NCBI GenBank assembly: GCA_048262455.1
Contig: JBLXFD010000018.1
Coordinates: 1 to 64,000, forward strand
DNA length: 64,000 nucleotides
Direction of reading: 5' to 3'
Origin: Psychromarinibacter sp048262455
GTDB lineage: Bacteria; Pseudomonadota; Alphaproteobacteria; Rhodobacterales; Rhodobacteraceae
The notes under the pieces were generated by a model. That model searched no databases and was not told where the DNA came from. It worked only from the letters and a program-made list of their open reading frames with translations. The position numbers and the translations under genes are program-made. This document shows positions 8,436 to 16,935 of this stretch, in pieces (the stretch's first letter is position 1; the number at the start of each line of letters is the position of its first letter).

Positions 8436-10804
8436 GGGACGGAGACCACGCCTTGGTGACATCCGACGACACTCCGGCGCCGGATCCGGGCGCGGTTGCG
8501 GTCTTCACCCCCTACGGGCGCGACTCTGCCGTGGCGGCGCAGCTGCTGGAAGGCGACGGTATCGCGGTGGCGCCGGCGGGATCCCTGTCGGAGATCGCCG
8601 AGATGCTGCGCAGCGGGATCGGCGCCGCGCTGGTCACCGAGGAATCCCTGACCGGCGATGGGTTCGAGGCGGTGAGGGCGGCGCTGCGCGACCAGCCCGC
8701 CTGGTCCGACACCCCCTTCATCGTTCTGGCCAACGGCGCGGCCGGCGGGCGATCCTCGCAGGCCCGCGCCCGGGTCGACGCGCTGGGCAACGCGGTGCTG
8801 CTGTCGCGCCCGCTGCACAGCGAGGAACTGCTGCGCGCCGTCCGCTCTGCCCTCACCGCCCGCACCCGCCAGCACGAGGCCCGCGAGCGGCTGGAAGAGC
8901 TGCAGCTGCGCGAGCAGCAGCTGCGCGAGAGCGAGGCGAAGTTCCACGCCATCGCCAACTCTGTCGACCAGATGATCTGGTCCACCCTGCCCGACGGCTA
9001 CCACGACTACTACAACGACCGCTGGTACGAATACACCGGCGTGCCGCGCGGCTCGACCGACGGCGAGGCCTGGAACGGCATGTTCCACGAGGACGACCAG
9101 GAACTGGCATGGCGGGTCTGGCGGCATTCGCTGGCGACCGGCAAGCCCTACGAGATCGAGTACCGGCTGCGGCACCGCAGCGGCGAGTACCGCTGGGTGC
9201 TGGGCCGGGCGCAGGCGGTGCGCGACGAGGCCGGCAAGATCACCCGCTGGTACGGATCCTGTACCGACATCCATGAAGAGGTGACGGCCCGCGCCCGGCG
9301 CGAGGACGACCTGACGCGCCAGCGCGACCAGGCATGGCACCAGTCGCTGGACCTGATGGCCGTGGCCGCGCCCACGGGCGAGTTCGTGGCGGTGAACGCC
9401 GCCTGGACCCGCCTTCTGGGCTGGTCCGAGGCGGAACTGATCGGCCGGACGAACGTCGACTTTCTCCCGCCCGAGGATCTCGAAGCCAGCATGGAGGTCT
9501 TCCGCTCCGTCGCCGAGACGCCGCTGATCGAGCCCTACGAGGCCCGGGTGCTGCACAAGGACGGCAGCTATCGCTGGTTCGCCTGGACCGCCTCCATGCA
9601 CGAGGGCAAGCTCTACGCCTCCGGGCGCGACGTGACCGAACGCCGGGCCAAGGACGCCGCCCTCGCCGGGGCCGAGGCGGCGCTGCGGCAAAGCCAGAAG
9701 CTGGACATGATCGGGCAGCTGACGGGCGGCGTGGCGCATGACTTCAACAACCTGCTGATGGCGATCCGCGCCAGCATGGACCTGCTGCGCCGACGCCTGC
9801 CCGACACCGACCAGACGGTAACCCGCTACATCGACAACGCCATCAGCGCCACCGAGCGGGGCGCCGGGCTGACCCAGCGGATGCTGGCCTTCGCCCGCAA
9901 GCAGGACCTGCGCGCCGAGGCGGTGGACGTGGGCGCCGTGGTGCCCGGCCTGCGCGATCTGCTGCAGCGCGCGCTGGGCCCGCAGGTGGAAATCGCCATA
10001 GAGACCGCGCCGGACCTGCCGCCGGCGATGGTGGACACCAACCAGTTGGAGATGGCCATCCTGAACCTCGCCGTGAACGGCCGCGACGCCATGGAGGGGG
10101 TGGGAGAGCTGACCCTCACCATCGAGTCGATGGAGGCCCGCGACTGCCCCGACCTCGCCCCCGGGCGCTACCTGTGCATCTCGGTGCACGACACCGGCGC
10201 CGGGATGGACGAAGAGACCCTGTCGCAGGCGATGGAGCCGTTCTTTACCACCAAGGGCGTCGGCAAGGGCACCGGCCTCGGGCTGTCCATGGTGCACGGG
10301 CTGGCCAAGCAGTCGGGCGGCACCTTCGTGCTGGAAAGCGCGCCGGGCAAGGGCACCACCGCCAAGCTGTACCTGCCCGTGGCTTCCTCCGATACCGCCG
10401 TGCCGGTGCCGGCGGCCGAGGACCCCCGCGCCGGCGGCACCGGGCCGCGCAAGCTGCGGCGGGTGATCCTGACGGTGGACGACGATTTCCTCGTCGCCAT
10501 GGGCACCACGGGCCTGCTGGAAGACCTCGGCCACGAGGTGATCGAGGTGCATTCCGGCCGCGAGGCGCTGGAGGCGCTGGCGCAGCGGCCGGACATCGAT
10601 CTCGTGGTCACCGACCAGGCGATGCCGCGCATGACGGGGGTCGAACTGGCCCGCCAGATCCGCGCGCTGCGGCCCGACCTGCCGGTGGTGCTGGCCACCG
10701 GCTATGCCGACATGCCCGAGGGCGGCGCGGAATACATCACCGCGCGGCTGGAAAAACCCTTTTCGGATTCGGCCCTTGCGCGCGTGCTGGCGGAACTCGG
10801 CTGA
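8432..10804 (+). CDS. PAS hybrid sensor histidine kinase with N-terminal pseudo-receiver
   Basis: 790 residues. About 20-142: receiver-like fold without the phospho-Asp (VTEESL at its place) and with Arg for the conserved Lys (SRP, 125-127). 143-170: coiled coil. 171-290 and 300-402: two PAS/PAC domains. 421-490: HisKA with His436 in GGVAHDFNN. 530-650: HATPase (NLAVNGRDAM, DTGAGMD, GKGTGLGLSM). 675-790: true receiver with Asp728 and Lys775. No membrane segments, so cytosolic. Its ATG overlaps the kaiC stop; the two products probably form one signalling unit. A GTG at 8455 is an alternative start. Confidence 0.92.
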   Translation: MRDGDHALVTSDDTPAPDPGAVAVFTPYGRDSAVAAQLLEGDGIAVAPAGSLSEIAEMLRSGIGAALVTEESLTGDGFEAVRAALRDQPAWSDTPFIVLANGAAGGRSSQARARVDALGNAVLLSRPLHSEELLRAVRSALTARTRQHEARERLEELQLREQQLRESEAKFHAIANSVDQMIWSTLPDGYHDYYNDRWYEYTGVPRGSTDGEAWNGMFHEDDQELAWRVWRHSLATGKPYEIEYRLRHRSGEYRWVLGRAQAVRDEAGKITRWYGSCTDIHEEVTARARREDDLTRQRDQAWHQSLDLMAVAAPTGEFVAVNAAWTRLLGWSEAELIGRTNVDFLPPEDLEASMEVFRSVAETPLIEPYEARVLHKDGSYRWFAWTASMHEGKLYASGRDVTERRAKDAALAGAEAALRQSQKLDMIGQLTGGVAHDFNNLLMAIRASMDLLRRRLPDTDQTVTRYIDNAISATERGAGLTQRMLAFARKQDLRAEAVDVGAVVPGLRDLLQRALGPQVEIAIETAPDLPPAMVDTNQLEMAILNLAVNGRDAMEGVGELTLTIESMEARDCPDLAPGRYLCISVHDTGAGMDEETLSQAMEPFFTTKGVGKGTGLGLSMVHGLAKQSGGTFVLESAPGKGTTAKLYLPVASSDTAVPVPAAEDPRAGGTGPRKLRRVILTVDDDFLVAMGTTGLLEDLGHEVIEVHSGREALEALAQRPDIDLVVTDQAMPRMTGVELARQIRALRPDLPVVLATGYADMPEGGAEYITARLEKPFSDSALARVLAELG

Positions 10805-10972
10805 TTTCATGAGCGCCATGGTAAAAGCGGAATTCTGCCTGTATCGATTCGCGCGCAAGTGGCGCTCCTGCGCCCAGAGCAACGCGACGGACGCCGCGAC
10901 CGCAGGCGCACCCTTCTGTCCGGCGCGTTTTGTCCAAATTGCCCCGGCGGCAACACATCGAAAGAGAGTTTA

Positions 10973-11854
10973 ATGGCTGCTCCAAAAATCTCCGAGGTAC
11001 TTGCGATCCTGGAAGAGGAGTTCAACGAGGTCATGCAGGCCTGGTTCAAGACCCAGCGCCGCGAGGGCGTCCGCCGCCCCGACCTGTTTTCGAACGCCGA
11101 GAGCGAGCGCCAGCTGGGAGAACTGCTGCAGGCCTTCATCGACGGCGCCCGGAAGGTCCAGCTGGACCGCCCCGTCGACCTGAGCGACGACAGCTGGACC
11201 AACCTGCGCGACATCCTGTCGGAAGTGGCGCGCGAGCGGCTGGAACGCGGCGTCTCTCCCACCGAGATGGCCACCATGATCCTCGCGCTGAAACAGCCGC
11301 TTCACGCGCGCCTGCGCGAGCGGCTGGCGGGCAAGCCCGACCGGCTGGTCGAGGAGATCACCCAGCTGTCGCGCATCGTCGACGCCTTCGCGATGCACAT
11401 CAACGAGGAATTCCTGGCCGAGCGTGACCAGATCATCGACCGCCAGCGCATGGAAATGATGGAACTGTCCACCCCGGTGGTGCAGCTCTGGGAACGGATC
11501 CTGACGATCCCGCTGATCGGCACCCTCGATTCCGCCCGCGCGCAGGAGGTGATGGAGAACCTGCTGAACTCGATCGTCGAGCACCGGGCCGAGGTGGTGA
11601 TCGTCGACATCACCGGCGTCAAGGTGGTGGACACCCAGGTCGCCCAGCACCTGCTGCGGACCGCCGCCGCGGTGCGGCTGATGGGGGCCGAGGCGATCAT
11701 CAGCGGCATCAGCCCGAAGATCGCCCAGACCATGGTGGAACTCGGCGTCGACGTGGGCGAGGTCACCACCCGCCCCAGCATCCGCGCGGCCTTGGCCGAC
11801 GCCTTCCTGCGGGTCGGCTTCCAGATCCGCCGGTCGGAAGACTCCCGTGTCTGA
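10973..11854 (+). CDS. rsbR: RsbR-type stressosome co-antagonist (STAS)
   Basis: 293 residues. An N-terminal all-helical domain (about 1-155, like the non-haem globin sensor domain of RsbR proteins) is joined by a short helix to a STAS domain (about 165-285). In Bacillus RsbRA the sites phosphorylated by RsbT are Thr171 and Thr205; the aligned positions here are Ser187 (GTLDSARA) and Thr221 (VVDTQVA). The start follows AAAGAGAG, 168 bases after the hybrid kinase, the only real gap in this cluster and a possible internal promoter. It overlaps rsbS by 8 bases. Confidence 0.9.
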   Translation: MAAPKISEVLAILEEEFNEVMQAWFKTQRREGVRRPDLFSNAESERQLGELLQAFIDGARKVQLDRPVDLSDDSWTNLRDILSEVARERLERGVSPTEMATMILALKQPLHARLRERLAGKPDRLVEEITQLSRIVDAFAMHINEEFLAERDQIIDRQRMEMMELSTPVVQLWERILTIPLIGTLDSARAQEVMENLLNSIVEHRAEVVIVDITGVKVVDTQVAQHLLRTAAAVRLMGAEAIISGISPKIAQTMVELGVDVGEVTTRPSIRAALADAFLRVGFQIRRSEDSRV

Positions 11855-12209
11855 GGCGGCGTCGGTCTACATGGTTGAGAACGTGCTGTTGATCGCGATC
11901 CGCGACAACATCACCGATACCGACATCATAGGCCTGCAGGAGGAACTGTCCGAGCGCATCGTGTCCGAGCGCGCCCGCGGCATCGTCATCGACATCGCGG
12001 CGCTGGAGATCGTCGACACCTTCGTCGGCCGCATCCTGGCGCAGCTTTCGGCCATCGGCCACCTGCTGGGCGCCGAGACCTACACCGTCGGCATGCAGCC
12101 GGCGGTGGCGATGACGCTGGTCGAGCTGGGGATGGACTTCAAGGGCAGCAAGACCGCGCTCAGCCTGTCGCACGCGCTCCGCGCGCTCAAGGCGAAAGGC
12201 CTGGCATGA
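11847..12209 (+). CDS. rsbS: RsbS-type STAS antagonist
   Basis: 120-residue single STAS domain, the usual RsbS length when the GTG at 11847 is used; an ATG at 11871 would remove the first strand. The segment IDIAALEIVDTFV aligns with the RsbS phosphorylation loop, where Bacillus has Ser59; the residue here is Thr58. GMQPAVAMTLVELGMD is typical of RsbS. With RsbR it should form the stressosome core that binds RsbT. It overlaps rsbR by 8 bases and rsbT by 4. Confidence 0.92.
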   Translation: MSEAASVYMVENVLLIAIRDNITDTDIIGLQEELSERIVSERARGIVIDIAALEIVDTFVGRILAQLSAIGHLLGAETYTVGMQPAVAMTLVELGMDFKGSKTALSLSHALRALKAKGLA

Positions 12210-12613
12210 AGCCGCCCCAGCCGGGGCTCGCCGCGACGGTGCCGCTGGAAAAGGAACGCGACATCGCCGCCGCGCGCATCGCGGTGTCGAACGTGCTGGA
12301 CCAGCTGGGGGCGAAGACACTGGCCAAGGTGCGCTTCGTCACCGCCGTCTCCGAGATCGCCCGCAACGCGCTGGTGCACGGGCTGGGCGGGGTGCTGGAG
12401 ATCACCGTGCTGGACACGCCCCGCGGGATCCGGGTGCGTTGTACCGACAGCGGCCCCGGCATCCCGGATGTCGAACAGGCGATGTCGGACGGCTACAGCA
12501 CCGCCGGCAGCCTCGGCAAGGGCCTCGGCGGGGCGCGCCGGCTGGTCGACCGTTTCCGCATCGAGGCCCGCCCTGACGGCGGCACGATCATCGAGATGAC
12601 CACGCATATATGA
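12206..12613 (+). CDS. rsbT: RsbT-type switch serine/threonine kinase
   Basis: 135-residue GHKL ATPase/kinase. N-box EIARNALVHG, G1 box DSGPGIPD and G2 box SLGKGLGGARRLVDRF match RsbT, which phosphorylates RsbR and RsbS and then leaves the complex to act on a downstream partner. It overlaps rsbS (ATGA) and the following ATPase-phosphatase gene by 4 bases, so all are translated as one block. Its target outside the stressosome is not apparent: no RsbU-like gene is present. Confidence 0.92.
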   Translation: MKPPQPGLAATVPLEKERDIAAARIAVSNVLDQLGAKTLAKVRFVTAVSEIARNALVHGLGGVLEITVLDTPRGIRVRCTDSGPGIPDVEQAMSDGYSTAGSLGKGLGGARRLVDRFRIEARPDGGTIIEMTTHI

Positions 12614-13617
12614 AGCATTCCCTCGACATCACCGAACCCAGCGGCATCGCCGAATGCCGCCGCCTGGCACGCCGGCTGGCAGAGCAATGCGGCATGGACG
12701 AGGAGCGGATCGAGCGTGTCTCGATCGTCGCCACCGAGGCCGCCACCAACCTGCTGCGCCACGCCGGCGGCGGGCAGGTGCTGCTGCAGCAGCAGCCGGT
12801 GGACGGCAGCCCCTGGCTGGCGCTGGCGGCGATGGACAAGGGCCCCGGCATCCCCGACCTGGACGAGGCGCAGCAGGACGGCTTTTCCACCGGCTCCAGC
12901 TCCGGCACCGGGCTGGGGGCCATGCGGCGGCTGTCGGACCGGTTCGAGATCACCTCGACCCCCGGCAAGGGCACGCTGCTGCTGTGCGAGATGGGCCGCG
13001 GCACCCGCAGCATCGGCGGCGTCGAGGTGGGGGCCTTCCTTGCCAACTACCCCAAGCAGGAGGCCTGCGGCGACGGCTGGACCGCGCGTAACCGCAAGGG
13101 CGTGGTGGAACTGCTGCTGGTGGACGGGCTGGGCCACGGCGCCAACGCCGAGGTGGCGGCCGCCGAGGCGGTGGAGGCCTTCGACCGGCTGGAGGACCCG
13201 AGCCCCGCCCGGCTGATCGCCCAGGTCTCGAACGAGTTGGCGGGCACCCGCGGCTCGGTCGGCTGCGTGGCGCGGCTGGAGGCGGCGGACGGGCGGCTTT
13301 CGCTGGCGGGGATCGGCAATATCTCGGCGCTGCTGGTCTCCGGCGCCGGCGAGGTCAAGCGGATGATCAGCCGCGAGGGCCGGCTGGGCGGCGCGGTGCG
13401 CATGCCCCCGGTCGAGGAGGCCTCGATCCGTCCCGGCGACACGCTGATCCTGCACACCGACGGGCTGGCCACCCTGCGCTCGGCCACCGATTTCCCCGGA
13501 ATGGCGCGTCAGAGCCCCGCCATGGTCGCTGCGATGTTGATGCAGTCGCAAATCCGTGGCACCGACGACGCGGGGGTGTTGGTGGCGCGGCCGGTGCCGC
13601 GCGAGGAAGTGCGCTGA
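12610..13617 (+). CDS. ATP-binding SpoIIE-family phosphatase (RsbX-like fusion)
   Basis: 335 residues. The first 135 or so form a second GHKL ATPase module (EAATNLLRHAG, DKGPGIPD, SSGTGLGAMRRL); the rest is a PP2C/SpoIIE phosphatase with metal-site Asp residues in LLLVDGLGHG, LILHTDGLA and GTDDAGVL. In Bacillus the stressosome is reset by RsbX, a stand-alone PP2C; here the phosphatase carries its own anti-sigma-type ATPase domain. By position it is the likely RsbX equivalent, dephosphorylating RsbR/RsbS, but it could act on another STAS protein. Confidence 0.88.
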   Translation: MKHSLDITEPSGIAECRRLARRLAEQCGMDEERIERVSIVATEAATNLLRHAGGGQVLLQQQPVDGSPWLALAAMDKGPGIPDLDEAQQDGFSTGSSSGTGLGAMRRLSDRFEITSTPGKGTLLLCEMGRGTRSIGGVEVGAFLANYPKQEACGDGWTARNRKGVVELLLVDGLGHGANAEVAAAEAVEAFDRLEDPSPARLIAQVSNELAGTRGSVGCVARLEAADGRLSLAGIGNISALLVSGAGEVKRMISREGRLGGAVRMPPVEEASIRPGDTLILHTDGLATLRSATDFPGMARQSPAMVAAMLMQSQIRGTDDAGVLVARPVPREEVR

Positions 13618-14774
13618 TGCAACTCGCGAACCTGAAGATCGAGACCGACAAGGACATCCCGCGTCTGCGCGAGCTGGGTCAGGCCGCCGCAGAGGCCTGC
13701 GGCATCCAGCGCTTCCACGTCACCCGCGTCGTCACCGCGCTGCTGGAGATGGGGCGCAACGTGCTGCAGCACGGCGGCGGCGGCAAGCTGCGGCTTTCGC
13801 TGATGCGTCGGGGCGACAAGGTGGTGCTGATCGCCGATGCCACCGACCAGGGCCCCGGCATCACCGATGTCGAGGGGCACCTGAGCGGCCGGCTGGCCGG
13901 TGTCGGGTCGGGCATGGGGCTGGGGCTGCGCGGTCTTGCCCGGCTGGCCGAGGATCTCGACGTGCAGACCGGCAGCGAGGGCACCCACGTCGCCGCCAGC
14001 TTCTCCACCCCCATCGCCCCCGCCGATTTTGACAAGCGCGCGGCCGAGGTGCTGGCCACGCTGGAACGGCTGAAGCACTCGGACCCCGCCGAAATGCTGG
14101 TGCAGCAGAACCGCGACCTGGTGGACGTGCTGGCAGAGCGCGACCTGCTGATGGCCGAGCTGCACCACCGGGTGAAGAACAACCTGTCGCTGGTCACCGC
14201 GCTGATGCGGCTGTCGCGCAAGTCGGCGAAGTCCGAGGAGACCAAGCAGGTGCTGCGCGACCTCGAGATGCAGATGCGCGCCATCGTGCTGGTGCACGAC
14301 CGGCTGCAGCACTCCGGCGCCAGCGACCGGGTGCCCCTGACCCCGCTTCTCGAGGTGGTGGCGCAGCAGTACCGCACTGCCTTCGGCGTCTCCAACCGCG
14401 AGGTGGGGGTCGCGGTGCGCGGCGCCGACGTGATCCTTGACGGCCGCGCCATCACCGACATCGCGCTGGCGGTGGGCGAACTGATCACCAACGCCCTGAA
14501 GCACGCCTTCGTGGGCCGCGACCGGGGCCTGATCGAGGTCAACGTGGCGCTGGACGACACGCACCTGCTGATCACCGTGGCCGACGACGGCGTCGGCCTG
14601 CCCCCCGAGGTCGACCGGCCGGAACGCTCGGACTCCCTCGGCTGGGTGATGATCCGCAACGCGGTGCAGAAGCATGGCGGCTTCCTGCGGACCCATTCGG
14701 AAAAGGGCCTGTCAGTGGAAATGACGCTGGTGGCCGAAGCGGTGGGCGCCACCCGGCAGGCCGAGGTAATCTGA
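13617..14774 (+). CDS. RsbT-like ATPase fused to a HisKA_2-type histidine kinase
   Basis: 385 residues. The N-terminal 140 are a GHKL module of the RsbT/anti-sigma type (LLEMGRNVLQHGG, DQGPGITD, GSGMGLGLRGLARL). A coiled region leads to a HisKA_2 dimerisation domain with the phospho-His box ELHHRVKNNL (about residue 180) and a second GHKL domain (GELITNALKHAF, DDGVGLPP). HisKA_2/HWE kinases are the class that feeds PhyR in alphaproteobacterial stress signalling; whether this one does is inference. The start overlaps the phosphatase stop (TGATG). It ends 2 bases before the convergent flavoprotein gene. Confidence 0.88.
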   Translation: MQLANLKIETDKDIPRLRELGQAAAEACGIQRFHVTRVVTALLEMGRNVLQHGGGGKLRLSLMRRGDKVVLIADATDQGPGITDVEGHLSGRLAGVGSGMGLGLRGLARLAEDLDVQTGSEGTHVAASFSTPIAPADFDKRAAEVLATLERLKHSDPAEMLVQQNRDLVDVLAERDLLMAELHHRVKNNLSLVTALMRLSRKSAKSEETKQVLRDLEMQMRAIVLVHDRLQHSGASDRVPLTPLLEVVAQQYRTAFGVSNREVGVAVRGADVILDGRAITDIALAVGELITNALKHAFVGRDRGLIEVNVALDDTHLLITVADDGVGLPPEVDRPERSDSLGWVMIRNAVQKHGGFLRTHSEKGLSVEMTLVAEAVGATRQAEVI

Positions 14775-14776
14775 CC

Positions 14777-15949
14777 TCAGACGTGGGTCAGCACGTCGTA
14801 ATCGTAAATCGACTTCCGAAACTCGTAATGCGCCGCCAGCTCCGCGTCCCGCTGGGCCAGGTCCTGGTAGTGGGAATCGTAGCGCATCCCGTTCTTGCGC
14901 GCGTTGCGCTGCACCTCGGCCACCCGTTCCAGCCGCAGCGCCTGGTAGGCCGCCAGCGCCCCCGGCAGGTCGCCCGCCCGGTCCCGCAGGATCCGCGCCA
15001 GCGCCGCGCCGTCCTCGATCGACTGGTTCGCCCCCTGCCCCAGGTGCGGCAGCATCGGGTGCGCGGCATCCCCCAGCAGCACCAGCCGGCCCTCGTGCCA
15101 GCGCGCCAGCGGCTCGCGGTCATAAAGGCCCCAGCGGAAGGTCTGGTCCACCTGCGCCAGCAGCCCGGTCAGGCGATCGTTCCAGCCCGCGAACTCGGCC
15201 CGCAGCTGGTCCGGGTCGCCCGGCGCCGACCAGCTTTCGCGCATCTCGCCCTCGGCGGGCACGAAGCCGACGAAGTTGATGATCTCGCCCGCGCGCAGGG
15301 GGAAGACCAGGAAGTGCTTGCGGTCGCCCAGCCACATCTCCCAGGCATCGGTGGGCCAATGCGGCGCGCGGGCGTGAGGGATGGTGCCACGATAGGCGAT
15401 GGAGCCAGAGAAGACCGGCGTCGAGGGCGGCACCACGTGGGGTTGCAGGACCGAGTGGATGCCGTCGGCGGCGATCACCAGGTCCGCCCCGGCGCTTTCG
15501 CCGTTCTCGAACCGCAGCTTCGCCCGGTCCGCCGTCTGCTCGAACCCGGCACAGCGGTGGCCGGTGCGCACCACCCCCTCCGGCAGGTTGCGCGCCAGCA
15601 TGTCCACCAGGTCGGCCCGGTGCATCCCGTAGGTGGCGTTCCAGCCCGACGAGTCGGTGGTCTGAACCCCGGCGATGCGGCTGCCGTCGGCGCGGTAGTA
15701 GGCGGAGTTGCCCCCCACCAGCGCGCCGCGCCGGTGCACCGCGTCCCCCAGCCCGATCCGCTGCATCTGCCGCACGCTGTTGGGCGTCATGAAGACCCCG
15801 GCGCCGATCTCGCCCAGTTGCGGGGCCTGCTCGTAGACGGTGACGGCAAAGCCCTGCGCCAGCAGCGCGTTCGCGGCGTAAAGCCCGCCGATGCCGCCGC
15901 CCACCACGGCGATGTTCTGGATCTCGGGCACGGTAATCTCTCCGGTCAT
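14777..15949 (-). CDS. FAD-dependent aromatic hydroxylase (3-hydroxybenzoate 6-hydroxylase/salicylate hydroxylase-like)
   Basis: 390 residues with the class A flavoprotein hydroxylase motifs: IAVVGGGIGGLYAANAL near residue 13, DLVIAADGIHSVL (DG motif, about 155) and LLGDAAHPMLPHLGQGANQ (GD motif, about 285). Last gene of the five-gene minus-strand ring-hydroxylation operon, its ATG overlapping the reductase stop. It may act on a hydroxylated product of the operon or a parallel substrate; the exact reaction cannot be read from sequence. Confidence 0.82.
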   Translation of the reverse strand: MTGEITVPEIQNIAVVGGGIGGLYAANALLAQGFAVTVYEQAPQLGEIGAGVFMTPNSVRQMQRIGLGDAVHRRGALVGGNSAYYRADGSRIAGVQTTDSSGWNATYGMHRADLVDMLARNLPEGVVRTGHRCAGFEQTADRAKLRFENGESAGADLVIAADGIHSVLQPHVVPPSTPVFSGSIAYRGTIPHARAPHWPTDAWEMWLGDRKHFLVFPLRAGEIINFVGFVPAEGEMRESWSAPGDPDQLRAEFAGWNDRLTGLLAQVDQTFRWGLYDREPLARWHEGRLVLLGDAAHPMLPHLGQGANQSIEDGAALARILRDRAGDLPGALAAYQALRLERVAEVQRNARKNGMRYDSHYQDLAQRDAELAAHYEFRKSIYDYDVLTHV

Positions 15950-16935
15950 TGGGTGGAAACGAAGGCGTCGATGTGCAGCGCGTCCGGCGGCAGCCCGCCG
16001 CGCGCGGTGAAGTCCCGTTCCGCCGCCTCGATCAGCCCGGGGGCGCCGCAGGCGTAGACCTCGTGACCGGCGAGCGAGGGGTGATCCTCCAGCACCGCCT
16101 CGTGCACCAGGCCGCGGCGGCCGGTCCAGTCCGGGCCGGGGTCGGAAACTACGGGCGTCACGGTCAGCCAGTCATGCGCGGCCTCCCAGCCGCGCAGCTG
16201 GTCCAGCGCGTAAAGCCCCCCGGCCTCCCGCGCGCCCCAGTACAGGTGCATCGGCCGCCGCGTGTGCCCCTCGATCTGCGCCTCCAGCACCGATTTCAGC
16301 GGCGCGTAGCCGGTGGAGCCTGCCAGCAGGATCGCGGGCACGTCCGAGTTCAGATCGACGCCGAAGGTGCCGAAAGGCAGCTCCACCGTCAGCCGGTCGC
16401 CGGGCTCCAGCCGCGACAGCTCGCCGTCAGAGAACCTGCCGCCGGGGATCACCCGGATATGCAGCTCGCAGCCGTCATTGCGGCGGGGGGCGTTGGCGAG
16501 GGAGAAGTTGCGCGTCTCGCCCTCGCCGAAGGTCACGCGCAGGTACTGGCCGGGGGCGAAGGGCACCCGCGTGCCGATGTCGTAGCGCAGCGACAGCTGC
16601 ACCACGTCGGGCGCCACCTGCCGCTTGCGGCGGATCCGGGCCTCCAGCGTGCGGCGGCGAACCGGGTCGACCACCGAGACCGAGGCGGGGGCGATGCACA
16701 GGTCCGACTGCGCCTTGGCCTGGCACAGCAGCACGTCCTCGGCCGGCCCGGTGATGTCGGTGCCGCGCACCCCCGCGTCGCCCGACACGATGCGCCCCGC
16801 GCAGGTGTCGCAGACCCCCTTGCGGCAGGAGTAGGGCAGCGCCAGCCCCTGGCGCTCTGCCGCGTCCAGAAGGGTTTCGCCCGGCTCCACCTCGAAGCTG
16901 TGCGGGGTATCCTCGATCGTCACGCTATAGGCCAT
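15946..16935 (-). CDS. ring-hydroxylating dioxygenase reductase (2Fe-2S + FAD/NAD)
   Basis: 329 residues: a plant-type [2Fe-2S] ferredoxin domain first (CRKGVCDTCAG, with the last Cys in LLCQAKA, residues about 37-75), then an FAD domain (RNFSLANAP) and an NAD domain (LAGSTGYAPLKS, YACGAPGLIEAA). This order and size match TphA1/BenC-type reductases that pass electrons from NAD(P)H to the Rieske oxygenase encoded upstream. It overlaps the PdxA-like gene by 11 bases. Confidence 0.88.
   Translation of the reverse strand: MAYSVTIEDTPHSFEVEPGETLLDAAERQGLALPYSCRKGVCDTCAGRIVSGDAGVRGTDITGPAEDVLLCQAKAQSDLCIAPASVSVVDPVRRRTLEARIRRKRQVAPDVVQLSLRYDIGTRVPFAPGQYLRVTFGEGETRNFSLANAPRRNDGCELHIRVIPGGRFSDGELSRLEPGDRLTVELPFGTFGVDLNSDVPAILLAGSTGYAPLKSVLEAQIEGHTRRPMHLYWGAREAGGLYALDQLRGWEAAHDWLTVTPVVSDPGPDWTGRRGLVHEAVLEDHPSLAGHEVYACGAPGLIEAAERDFTARGGLPPDALHIDAFVSTQ

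Noticed and set aside
10973..14774. A sigma-B type partner-switching operon with its own sigma factor
   Set aside because: No sigma factor, RsbU, RsbV or RsbW-sigma pair follows; the last protein is a histidine kinase.
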